Made by a program: the position numbers and the translations under genes. Of a stretch of 64,000 nucleotides of DNA, positions 44,265-56,300 are shown piece after piece. The stretch comes from Hyphochytrium catenoides (lineage: Eukaryota; Sar; Hyphochytriomycetes; Hyphochytriales; Hyphochytriaceae), in the NCBI GenBank assembly GCA_900088475.1, contig FLMG01000265.1, positions 207,226 through 271,225 of the forward strand, written 5' to 3'. The first letter of the stretch is position 1. The number at the start of each line of letters is the position of its first letter. The notes under the pieces were generated by a model. The model was not told the DNA's origin and made no database searches. It saw only the letters and a list, made by a program, of their open reading frames with translations.

Positions 44265-47200
44265 CTAGTCCACGGTCTTCCGATGTCTTGGCTTCGCAAG
44301 TTGCAAAAGAAGCTCTCTCCATTCTCTATCAAGCGATGTAATGCTGACATAGAATCCTCTTCCTGAACCTCCTGTCGCTCCGACTTCATGCTTGATGACT
44401 TTAACATAAAGGTCCACCTCCACATACCCGTCAGGTCCTCTTGTGCAGAATGAAGGCATGGGGTCCGGCAGCTGAACAGAGGAGATCTTCAAGTTCGTCA
44501 GAATGGTGGGCGGATCTCCAGGATAACGCAGAAAAAGGCTCATCTTGGAAACCTTTGCTATCTCTGCGAACTCGGAGATACGGCCAACGATTTTATCGGT
44601 GATGTGGAAATACTTGATGGCAAGAGGAGGATTGACATCTCGTAGAGGATCTGCTTGCTTCATGAAGGACTGACGGTATCGTCCTCCCACTCCAGTCACG
44701 TTATACAGCCGTAGCGTGCCAATTCCATGCTCGTCAAGGCAAACTTCAGATGCACTCTCTACCTCAGCTACTTTCGCCTCCCGATAAGTTGAGTGAGAGA
44801 TCAAGATCTGATTACCCGTGGTGTAAGACTCAATCTTGGCCGCAATGCTCACAGTATTGCCTACCACACCATATTTTGCTCTCTTCAGACTGCCGATGTT
44901 TCCAGCGATGGCATTGCCCGTGTGGATTCCTATGCCCATTTCAATCTCTGAAAGGCCATCAAGCTGGTTGAGCCTGTTAACTTCCGGCATTGCTGCTTGC
45001 ATTGCAACTGCACAGGCCACCGCTCTTTGAGCATCATCAAATTTGCTGATAGGGGCTCCAAAAATGACTTGCATCCCATCTCCGATGATCTCATCCACCA
45101 CCCCACCGTGAGCATGAATGATCTCAAGCATTCGCTCCAAGTAGCGGTTCAGAAAGCTGACCACCTGTTCAGGCCGTAAACGGCTGCTCAGAGCAGTGAA
45201 ACCTCTAAGGTCTGACATGAGAATGGTGACTCTCCTCCTCTCTCCGCCGAGCTTCAGACCTTCAGGAGAGTCGAGAAGCTTTTCGACCACGTCATCTGTT
45301 ACATAGCGGCCAAAGGCCTCTCTCATGAACTTGTGTCGTTCCTCGAGAGACTTGATTTTCGTCATGTCACGGATAATAACGACCACTTCACCACCTTCAT
45401 TGTCGTTCATCAAAGCGCCAGAAAAAAGCACCGGCACCGTCTTGCCCGAACAGTGCTGGATAGAGGTTTCTAGACCGATCAGGCCCCTTCTATGACGGGC
45501 CTCTAGCTCCTTGAGGTCCGGGAAGAGCATGTTGATTGATTTCATCCGAAGCTCCTCTTCGGTGTAGCCAAACAGCTCACAAGCGGCGGAGTTGACCATC
45601 TTGACCTCTGCATCCTCCAGCGAAAGACGCTTGACGAAGGAAGAGCGATTGAGGTCCAGCCCACTGCCAGATTTCTTTTTCCCTCCATGGCCCAGTAGAA
45701 GGCCATCCTGTGTGATCTGTTCTATTTTAAAGACAAGTAGGGCCTCGGACATGCTCTGTAGGATGTTGTTTACATAGCTTCGAGACACCGTCGTTGTCAT
45801 CAGTGCCTTTGCCATATCATTGGCAGCCTCCGATACCTTCTCCATCTCGTCCTTCGTTTTCACACGGATCTGATACGAGAAATCACCGTTGCCAAAGTGG
45901 TCCATGCCTCTCTGGATAACGATGAGAGGATAAAGTAGGAGATTCGAAAGGGCGACGGTGCACGCGGTGATGAAGACCAGACACGCCACACAGACATAAG
46001 CAATATTTCTCCGCATGTCATTGAGGTCACCTAGCGCTTCGTTCCTGTCGATTTTGCATACCAGAGTCCAGGGTTGAACGTCCAGGATGCCGCCGGAGTC
46101 CCGCAAGTCGATATCGGTCAATTTCACCTCGACGCTGACGCCGCGGTAGTCTACCAGAGGAGAGTTATCCTCTGCTGGAGTCCAACTTTTTTGATAGAGA
46201 ACCGAGGTATTATACGTTCTCATGCGCAGGACGTCCTCTGAGCTAGAGCCGTACTCGGCACTGAGACGAAAGAACTCCTCCTTCTCCTCGTTTGAAGCAT
46301 TTGGGAAGAAGAGGGATTCTGTTCTAAGCCTGCCGTCATTTTTACCTTGAATGTAAGCATCAAAGGTCTTCCACTCCACAAAGTTCACACCCTGTGGCCC
46401 CTCCTGCTTAGACATGAACTGGTTCAACCCCTGCGCAGATATGGAGACCACAACTAGTGCTTGCTGCTTGTCAGGCTGGTAGGAGAAGTATGCCTCGGAC
46501 CTCATTTCTGCAGGAAAGTACAGCCAGAAGTCGGAACGGGAGACGTCGCCCTTCGCTTGAGCATTCGCTATAGTAGCGAGAGGAGACGCTCCGTCACCCT
46601 GTATGTCCGGATACCAAGGGCGAGCGTAAGGCCCTGACCTGACATCTGCAAAAAGATCCACTCTAGAAGGAAGCGAGTAGATGATCGTTCCATCTAAAAT
46701 AATCATCAACGTGGCGAACATTTTCCTCTCTAAGAAGCTTTTGAAGGTGGGATCATGAAGCGCTTTCAGACGCGAGTATTGCGCTACACCTTGCTCCAAT
46801 GCAGCATTCAGAGACTGATTGAAGACAAGCTTCTGTTGAAGAGCTTGAGCCCACCAGTCCTTTGGAACAAGATCAGAGGCAGAAGAGCCGAGACGCTGAA
46901 GCTCATTCCTTTCCATTTCTGGTCTGCCTTGAACGTACTGCTCGTAGAGAGTCTTGACATCTCCGCGTAATTGTGCCTTGACCGTTGAACTAGGTCCGGT
47001 GGTCCCATTCTTCATCACTTCGATTGCCTGTATAAAGTCTGAGATGGCTGCCGTGACGTTCTGAGTGTTAGAGAAGAGTTGCAGCTCCCGCTCTATATCC
47101 TCTAGGTACGCTTTGATCTGTATAGTTTTACGAGAAAAGAGGAGAATGCAGTAAGCCCGGCAGTCACGGCAGACAGAGATTGGAAAGTCAACGCTCAGCC

Positions 47201-48106
47201 GCCCACAAGGGAAAATTGTAATCTCAAGGGCAAGGATGGGAGGGAAGAACTAGGCAGATGTGACCTAGGCCCTCGAAGATGAAAGCTTAGGAAGGATACG
47301 AAGCCGTGAATGACACCTGAGGCTCAGCTCAACTGATTCATTGGGAGACTCTGAGAAGGAGATTCTAAGACGAAATAGGTAGGGAAGGAGAACGGAAACG
47401 GGAACCGGTAGTGGACTAGGCACATCATAATCAATCTCATAGCAGAACCATAGACTGACGGAGCAATGACTAACCAGATTTACTCTGCCATTTGAGATCA
47501 GCATCAAAGAGTTCTTGGTCTGGCTCTGAAAGCGATTGGCTGCAATGGTAAAGCTGAGCGTGGCCGTAGTAATGATGGCAGCCAGTCCAATGATGACCAT
47601 GGTCACGACTAGCTTTGGCCGGACGCCGCAGATGAGGAATCTCCGCTTCTGCTGAGCACAAGAGGGATGATAAAGTATCAAGAAGGAGAAAGAACGGATA
47701 TAGGACAGATGGGCTGGCTTGACAGGTAAGGACTCAAAACAACGCGGAGACACAAGCCCAGGAGGCTGAAAAAAAGGGCGATAAAAGCTGAAGAGAGTCA
47801 TAGTATAAAGGCACAAAAGTCAGGCTTGCGCACAATAATAAAATAAAAGGCAGGTCACTCCGGCCACTGACAAACCTCCATTGGCCGTCCGCCAATCTGG
47901 CTGTCCTCTGAGCCTGATGGGGACTTGAACTGCGCTATGTCTCTACTTTGGATGGGAACGAGGACCCGCTCCAAAAACGCAGAGCTCCGGAAGAGGTCCT
48001 CATCCCCTAGTCCCCCTACCTCGGAGTCCCCGGAGAGAGATGACGTTCGCATCTGCGTCGGTGAGCGCTCAAACTTGGAGGGAGGCCCTCCTCTCTTCCT
48101 GATCAT
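44265..48106 (-). CDS. Membrane class III nucleotide cyclase: CACHE-like sensor, HAMP, PAS, cyclase
   Basis: Receptor-type cyclase making cAMP or cGMP. Exons read: 48106-47876, 47651-47475 and 47117-44265, about 1086 residues if ATG 48106 is used. The frame stays open upstream to about 48260 without another ATG, so a longer N-terminus is possible. Order: a cytosolic Ser-rich lead; TM1 (VVTMVIIGLAAIITTATLSF, about 90); a large extracellular CACHE-like sensor with RPWYPDIQG and dual sheets (to about 500); TM2 (IAYVCVACLVFITA, about 508); HAMP; PAS (about 610-720, GYTEEELRMKSINMLFPDL); and cyclase (about 755-945). Metal aspartates are present in SDLRGFTALS and IGDGMQVIFGAP. The motif KYGVVGNTVSIAAKIES replaces the usual transition-state Asn and Arg (VNxxxR) by Ser and Lys. 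The C-terminal 130 residues are unassigned. The architecture is commonplace in bacteria and uncommon in eukaryotes. Confidence 0.92.
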
Positions 48107-49304
48107 TGAGCTCTCTATCCACTTGCGAGCCTGGCTACTATCTCGTCCCTCTCCCCCAATATTAGAAGTAGCAGGACCGGAAGAGATTGTCCCTACATGC
48201 TTGTACTCTTCGTTTAGCTCGTGTAGGGGACGCCACAGCAACGCCGTGAGCTTCCCTGTCTCTCACTACTTACGGCTGTCCTCCACACGTTAGAGCGTTA
48301 TCCCTACTTCTTCCATGCTCAACAAAGCTCTCAACACCGTGTCCATCAGCTCTTACTTTTGTCAGTTGTACAGTCAGTCTCTACTAGCGTCCTCCGCGGT
48401 ACACTTGCCAAGCTCTACCACTCATCAAGCGTTGACAACATGCATCTGCTATCATGTTCAGAAGCAGGAGTGGGGAGGCAAGCATGAGTGACACTTATTA
48501 GATTGGTCTTTGGAAGCGAAGCGGACGGGAACCGAGGGGAACAGGGGAGGGAGAGAGAAGAAGAAAAGAGAAAGAAGAAGAGATGATGCCGCCCTTTTTG
48601 GTAGCTGCGCAAGGCCACAGCAGGTCCTCCTGCATTGACGTCCAACCCTTATTACTACTACGAGACATCAGAAGGTTATAGCCTGGATGGGGATAGTCCA
48701 AGGATGTATTATTACTATACAAGACGGACCCAACAGGCTGGTAGCTGAGCATCCGCCCTCAATGAAGGAGTTGATGTTTTTGGTTCGCCCGGTGATGACA
48801 AGAAATAGCAGGAAAATCGAAAGCATGTCGCTAAGAGCTAGGACAATTCTCTCTCTCTCTCTCTCTCGTCTCACTGTCTCAGTCATCTACAGAGTGCGAC
48901 GAGCGGGCAAGGAGGTGCTGCTTTTACTCGGTGGCTTGGCCACAGGAGCCGCTGTAATGCTTGCTCCTTGATAGCGGAGAGTTAGAGGATCGGGCCCCCT
49001 GGCATTACTGACTATAGGAAGACGGACGAGGACCTGGGCTGGAAAGTAAAAGGGCCTGACCTGTCTGAGACTTATGAAAGGAAGAGACCTAATGCTGCCG
49101 GAGCTGCCGCAAAAGGAGCCAGAACCGCTCGAAGAAAGAAGAGGGAGGTAGGCCCATTTATAGACAGTAAAGTACCATGAAGCGACAGCAGGCTCATCGC
49201 AAACAAAGGTGCCATAGAGGACAGGTCTCATCTCTCAAAAAGTTAAACACTACCTTCGCCTTATAAATAGAAGACTAGATGACAAGCGAGCACACGCACT
49301 CTGG
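48107..49304. other. Intergenic region, no gene recognised
   Basis: 1.2 kb between the cyclase 5' end and the Stealth gene 3' end, both on the minus strand. Bases 48107-48260 may still be coding or 5' UTR of the cyclase. A short CT tract lies at 48847-48868. No other feature was recognised. Confidence 0.4.
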
Positions 49305-51027
49305 CTATGGCCTAACTGTTAGTGGTAGATACATGCTGGCGAACGGTGGATGACGGCTTCCTAGCTTTCCCCTTGCGCACCACCCTGAGTACAGAGTGTA
49401 GAGCGCTATCAGACTCGAACCAAAGCCTAGCCCTCGAAGGAAGGCGTCGACAAAAAGACTCCAGCGACTTCCCCTCCTCTCTGTGGGTCTTCTTCCTATC
49501 TCCTGTTCTACAGTCTCCGTTACCTCAACGAAGGCGGAATCTATCTCATAAAGCGGCATGAAGGAGCTGTTGTATGCACAGGACGTGTCAGGGTTTCTGA
49601 AGCTGGGAGGATGGGGCTTGCTCCCTGGGGCTCGCTCGAACGGAGAAGGCTCGGGGAGGATACTGTCCAAGAAGGAGAGCGCTCGGGCAGCTACCTCTGG
49701 GTTGCGATATTCGTCATTTAACGTGAAGAACTTGAGGCTCCATTTCCCTTCCTCTATTGCCGTGAAGGTCTCATTGAGGTATGGCAGGTTGTTATCCTTC
49801 ATAACGAAGAGTGCGAAGCTATTCATCTCCTCCTGAGACGCGATCTGGATGGAGGGTAAGCCGTCTATGAACTGACCTTCAGCAACCATGTAGTACATAT
49901 GCAATAAAGGGACGTTCACATCTGTGCGGGAACGAAAGCGGCTACTCAGCGTTGCGAAGAGCTCTCTCTGCCACTTCCGGTGTATGATGTGGAAGGCCGT
50001 CTTGCTATATATGAAGGGTGCATGCTTGAGAAACCTTCTCTCTTGCATCCCATACGCTGCATCTAACATTTGTTGGGTACGGAGAACAGAGGAGATCCAG
50101 ATACCTCCATTCTCTACGGGCTTTTTATGAGAGATCACGTGCTTCTCCTGAAACACTCGAAGCCCTCCTTCGCAAGAAAAGAGATCATGAGGCGTAATAT
50201 CATGTCCGAAGATGTAGTCATCGTTGACCTGTATGAAGGTCTCTGAAAGTCCAGGAATGAGATAGAGAAACTGCTCCAAAACGTTTGTGTTAAACGTGGG
50301 GAGAGCGTGTTTGGCATTGTCTGGGAAGAGTGAGTCCTGGTCTACTACCCGGATGCGCTCACTATTGATATCCAGCCAACTTGGCACCTAAGGTCAAACA
50401 ACACAAGGTAGAGGTATTCGAGAGTCAGGGGCACAGCTATTGACAATGAAAACGAACGGAAGTGAAAGACGACAGATAGTCTGGACAAATAGCATCGGGG
50501 GTAGTTGACCTTCAACAGAGCCGAGACAGGAGAAGAGAAGACTGGCACGGGAAGAAAGGCCCTCTCACCTGTCCGGGTGTGACAATGTAAATAGTCCCAA
50601 CCAGCCAAGGCGCGTTCTTTATTAGTGACCGGAGTGAGTATTTTAGCTCTCCAATGTCTCGATCCCTTGATCCACCGACAGCGGACGGTCCTCCATGTTT
50701 TAGTCTGCTCTCTTTGTAGCAAGGATCGCTGCCGTTGACCCAAGTGTACACAATGGACGAGTGACGCAGTTGCTCAAAGTTCTTAATCACGCACTTGCCG
50801 GGCCACTGCTCCTCAAACGTAAGCGCAACGTCATTTCGTAGGACGGGAAGGGTATTCACAGGCGTTGATAAGACTAGAGCTCCTACGATGAGAACGAAGC
50901 CTACGGTACATAAGAAAAGCCCACCCCGTGCTTGAAGAGTTAAGCGGCTTCTAAGCGTCTCTCTCAAACAACGCATTCCTCTTCTCAATGGCCAGTAACA
51001 GCATATTTCAGCCGTCTTCACGTTCAT
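49305..51027 (-). CDS. Stealth-family sugar-1-phosphate transferase
   Basis: Type II membrane protein of 513 residues in two exons: 51027-50569 and 50387-49305. ATG 51027 gives a short basic cytosolic lead and a signal anchor (GLFLCTVGFVLIVGALVL, about 36-54), so the catalytic part would face the Golgi/ER lumen. Stealth conserved regions are clear: CR1 SSIVYTWVNGSDP; CR2 IGELKYSLRSLIKNAPWL, then VPSWLDINSERIRVVDQ, LPTFNTNVLEQFLYLIPGLS and VNDDYIFGHDITPHDLF; CR3 region LKHAPFIYSKTAFHIIHRKW; CR4 region FTLNDEY. Relatives include the animal GlcNAc-1-phosphotransferase alpha/beta subunit and bacterial capsule polymerases. A second hydrophobic segment near the C-terminus (LGFGSSLIALYTLYSGW) resembles the C-terminal anchor of the animal enzyme. 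Donor and acceptor sugars cannot be told from the sequence. Confidence 0.93.
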
Positions 51028-53399
51028 TAGACACCAGTAAGAAGCTGCAGGCGCTGTGCGGACGCAAAGGCAAGATCGTACTACTCTCTGCGCAACAATG
51101 CGGTCGGGTGAAGGAGAAGAGCAAGATGCCGTATGAGGTGTGTTCCAGCGGTCTGAGCCTGTCTCCCCCGAAGAGAAAGGAATTTCTGCCTCTCCTTCTT
51201 CCACTCAGCATTGCAGGCACGCATCATCTTCACTGTCCATGCGCCAAGGCCTCAATCGAGCGTTACCTTTTTCTATACTAAGTAATAGTACTCCTTTCCT
51301 TCCTCTTCTCTGTCACTGTCTGGTTCGCTCTCTCTTCTGTCTTTTGGGTCTGGGCCTACTTGGCTCTTGACGTTACTTCGACGCTGTGAGGATGTGATCC
51401 ATCAGCTCCGTCTCTCAATCTTCCAGGCAGGTTATCAGGCGATGGTGGAGGCAACGCATGCCAGGACTTGACAAGCCTCCACAGTCTCACACTCGGCGCC
51501 CACCCATCCTGCTAGTCATTGTAGGATGTTCGGCGTCATTTAGTTAGCCCATCCGCCTGTATCGGGTGGGAGTGTAACGACCTGACTCGTTTATAAGGGT
51601 CAAGTATGTATTTCTGGTTGTGACGGTCCAGAGGTGCAGGTTGGCGATGGCTTGGTCTCTTCTTACCCCTCCCTCCTCTGTCTTACCCGTTCTTGCCCTG
51701 TCCTGTTTCCCTATTTTCTCTGTGGCCTCTTCGTCATCAGTCTCTCTCCCTTTTCCTCTCGCTCTCTTCCTCTGCCTCAACTGCTCACAACTCCTCTCTC
51801 TCGGTCTCCCATCTTCCTTCTTCCTTGATGGTCTAACTCAACGCTTTAGCTTGTGCGCGCGCGCTCTCTCTCTCTCTCTTTCCCATTCAAATGTTCCTTA
51901 AAATTATCAGTCGCTGGTCGGGTTGACTATTCTCTGGACCAGCTACGGGTATAGGTTATGTCCTGGTGGATGCATTCCGTTTGGCGGGCCTTGGGAAGTT
52001 GTTGACTCGACAGTTCTAGTTGTTTGTCTTCTATGCGAGGAGGAACGACTTCAGTGGCTTCGTTCCTCACTCTGTAACAATCTCCACCAGAGTCTTTCGT
52101 CACGCTTCAGCTACAGCATCTAGAAAATCTTTGATTTGTACAGACGACCTTCTTTTTTGTCCTTAGAAGGAGCTACGTCTCCTGAAGTCATACAGTTTTC
52201 TCTCTACTCTCTACAGAGTCTGATGGTCGTCGGAGACGGGTCTTTAAGTCAAAAGCTAGTCTGCACTACTAGATGGGCTTCAATGGTTTTCAATCTCTAC
52301 CTATTCTGACCAGTTCCATTCGTCACGTCAAGAGTCACGTTCAAGAGCTTACAGTACTGCCCTAGTAGGGAAAGATTTTGTACAAGGGATCTTTTTTCTT
52401 AGCTGCAGAGGAGCTTACCTGTCCAGCGTACATATTAATTGCTATTTGTCAAAGGGTGCTTGTGAAAGACCGCCACCGACCCCTTGATGCTTCTCTGTAT
52501 CACAAAGCTCACCTACCGCGAATTGAGAAGAAGTTCTCCAGTAGGAAAGGGGAATACACCTCAAGCGCTTGTGACTGCAACCAAGACCTTTACTTTGTAT
52601 TGCTGTCATCAAATGTCATCAATACTTATGATGGTGGACTTTTCAAAAGATTCAATTAGGGGATCTTTCTGCTTGGAATGTCTTATATTCCCTGCTGCAA
52701 AGGCTGCCGTAGCTTTAGCAATATGGCGACCCCATATTATTGGGCTAGGTTATGACGTGCTTGTTGGCGTGTTGGCTGATGCCAGGGCTTCAGGGCAGCA
52801 GCTTCCTCTTCTTATTAGCTCTTCATCCTGTGAGCACCCGGCGACTCGGTCTGGTGGTTCTTCACTTCTCCACTGTAACCTATTGTAAAGGATCGAGCAC
52901 TCCTGGGGAAGAACTGAAGCGCCGGAAGGAACCGAAGCTCTCCTAGTGGTAGTCCTAAAATAAAGACCTTCTGAAGCTATTACATTAAGGCCCTATAGGG
53001 GGACTGTGCCGATACACGAAGATGATGGTTCTTAGCCGAAAATACCGCTTATGGTTAGCCAGTGAGGTCAACGAGCTCAGAAAGCTGCATCTCAGCGGCA
53101 TGGAGCTCTGGTCTTGCTGCATCCTCATTCAATCGTCGTGATCTATGGGCCTCCGACAAGGTGTATCAAGTCTCCTCAGCTCAGTCCTCTTGCTATCCAA
53201 CTACTGATGCATCGCACTAGTTGAATGTTCTGAGTAAGGTCTGACTTTTGCATAAGCTGTCAAGCTAGCGAGTATGGCGCCTTCACGGCAAGGGTTTGGC
53301 GAGCTCTCCAATGATCGAACCCTACAGCTAGACAATGGTGTTCTCTGCTCACTAGCATAAGCCCTAATCACTATCAGTCCGGCCTGCACGTTGGCCTCG
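51028..53399. other. Bidirectional intergenic region, no gene recognised
   Basis: 2.4 kb separates two divergent genes (Stealth, minus; membrane protein, plus) and so holds both promoters. A (GC)n followed by (CT)n tract sits at 51853-51879. Open frames are short and unrecognised. A 5' exon of the plus-strand gene within this stretch cannot be excluded. Confidence 0.45.
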
Positions 53400-56300
53400 A
53401 TGAGTCTCTCCGCGCTGAGACGATGCCTATTGAAGGCGCTTACAATGCTCCTTAGAGGTCTGGCACAGGTATGACGGAGTTAACATATTAAGTGTTCTTC
53501 CTTGAAAAGTAGGAAGTAGACATTGCCCACACACTTTTATCCTTTGTTTCCAGGGAATACTCTACTGCCTCAACTTGCAAGGCCAACTAATGTCGTCTTC
53601 ATGGAAGGACAGGAGACGAAAGTGGAATAGACAGGTTTGCTCTATGAGCTGAAAGCGCTCATCGCCATCACTAATAACCATATTTGCCTAGGAGAGGGAT
53701 GTGCTGATCACTTCGCCAAGTGCTGTCCATGGAACTGACTTATTTGAAGAGTTCCGCAGACGTGTCACCGGTAGGTCTTCATGTGCCCCTACAATCCTGG
53801 AGAATGGGAACTTGTCCCTAGCCCTCCTTCCTGTCCGTACTCTTGAGCAAGAAAGTAAGAGCTGATCCGGTGATACTGTCGCAGGGTATGAGAGTAGCTT
53901 TCAAAACTTCCGTTTGGCGTTCCTCGTCATGCCAGTGGTGCTATGCCTGGCCCTTGCAGTTTTGGGCCGGTGCGGAGTGCTTGTCTATAGTGGCCTTGTT
54001 GGGCCGGTCTGGTACTTTGCCACGCTCATGGTCACGGTTAACCCCTTCTGGCAAGTCTACGAGTACAGGGGCTTGGGGTAGGTGTCAGACGGGCCTCGCG
54101 GACTATGGTCATACTTTTCTATACAAAACGCTATATCTTCTCCTTTTGGGTTCTAGCAGTCGATGAACGGCACTGCTCTTCCGGTCACTCCCACTCAGGG
54201 CTCTGCGCTTCTGATCAGTTTCCCCTTTTCTTTCTCGTTCTCTCTATCTCTTCCTCATCGTCCAACCCCTTGTCAAAAGGAGGTTCCGCCAGTCCCTCTA
54301 TATCCTCCACGTCAGATCTTCTTAGCGTTGTGACTTAACTTCTTAAGGTCACCAGTCTTCTCTCCTTGCCCGCAGACCTGGGTTCGCCCGGAATATGTTC
54401 ACAGTGCTGCTGATTATCAGCTTTCTAATCGGCATAGTCGAAGTCTATTTGACGGTCTTCCTAGGTGATAGGTCCTCATCCTGGATTGTAGGGAGCTCTC
54501 TCTCTGGCTTTCTGACTATCGGGGCAATTCCTTTTTTCTTCTTCGTCCAGGTCAGTCATGTGCAGACAATCACGGCGCCCATCTTGCGTAACTCGTTCTC
54601 TCATCAATCTAATTTCCGGTTACTTCTGCACCCTCCTATCTGATGCTTCTGCAGCATCGGAAGGTCCGAGAAACGCTAGTACATAATGGTCCTATCTCAG
54701 AGGACGATGGCCATGGGCTACGGGAAGGTACCTGCGGCTGGATTTATTGTGCCTTTGATTGGATTTCTAACAAGATTATGGCTTCGAAGGTCCGGAAAGC
54801 AAGGATGGCGTGGAGATCGGAGAAATGAGCGGGGCGACTAAAGAGCAATCGCAAGGGAAGGAGTATGTCTCTGGATTTGATAGAGGTAAGATTGAAGGGA
54901 CAGCGCTCGAGAAAGAGAAGCCGAGAATTAAGTGATGATGGGGGAAGGAAAGGACTAGGGCTCTTTGATAGGTGAAGCGTTGGACTCATCTTAGTCATAT
55001 GGCTGCGACAATGAAACAGGACCTGAAGCACATTAGCCCTTCTTGTGGCAGAGGCACCCAAGACCATACTCACTTATCTCTCTTTTGCCCAGATGCACAT
55101 TCACGAATACTCCCTGTCACGTACTCTACGGCATTGTTAGCCGCAACCATTTCCTGGGCCAACTACCTTATTCCATCGGGTTCAGTGCTCTCTCAATGGG
55201 ATTTAATCTACGTCTGTGTCTTTGCCAGCCTCTATGTCATTGGGAAAGAGAGGACGAAGGATATCTCTTATCACTTCGGTTATCTCATTTTTTATGCAGT
55301 GGTCATGACCAAAGTAAGGGCTCATATCCTGTTGCTTTTCTTTGTCCTCATGGTCTGATGATCTCCTTCAAGGCGCCCAATTTCCTTGGACCGCTCTCTC
55401 TGAGAGCGTTTGAGTCCCTCCATCTCTCTTTGGAGACGTATCTACCGTCGTTTTTGTCATGGGGAGAGCTCTTCATTTCCTTTGGCTACGTGCTGATGAT
55501 GCAGGTGCGCGGGACTTTATCCTGACCTGATGGCTGTCGTATGCCTTTGGCATGATATTCGACAACTTGCGGTGTCTACGGACGCTCCAGTTATTCCTGG
55601 TTCTCTGACGTCACTTCACGTGTACTTCCGTGACTTTTTAACGGTTCCATCCGTTACTCTTGGCTCTACTCCGTCAAGGCTCTATCATTTTGAGTCCCGC
55701 ATTCATTCAGCAAAACTTTAACTGTCGGCGCTACTGACTTATTCTGCAGACTTTTTTCTTTACGCTGTCGATTGTTGTCGCCAAGCTCTCAAGGCAATCC
55801 TCGCACCCGGCGTTACTCTTTATCGCGCAGCTATATTTCTACCTCTTCTGGTATCTATTAGTAGCCAACGATCGCCCCATAGATGGCTCGTACTGGGTGA
55901 CGCTATTATGGAATGTGAGTATAAAGTGGTAGGATTGAGAACGAGGTACATTAGAATCTTGCGAGAGCAAAGGAGTTCCCGGCGACGATGTGCTTTAACG
56001 CCAATCCGACTGAAAGTGTCGGTAGGACCGCACAAAGAAAGCCCTTTCAGGATGGGTACGGGCGTGCCGGGAAGGATCACTAAAGTTTTGAAGTGGTCTT
56101 GAAGGGACGGGGGAAACGGGGGCTATCACCGGGACTGACATCTTGTCCTCTTCCTCTTCCGCTGTATACCGACAGAATGTACACGTCATTCTTACCAATA
56201 CTGGATTCTATGCTGACGTCTTCAGAACAGGCGTAGCTTTTATCAAAAATCCCTTCTTGCCTTGCATCCGACTCGACTCTCTGAACTGCTACAGGTAATC

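Noticed and set aside
48687-48971. 94-codon plus-strand frame ending in a hydrophobic stretch
   Set aside because: It includes a CT microsatellite, has no family resemblance, and has no splice or start support.
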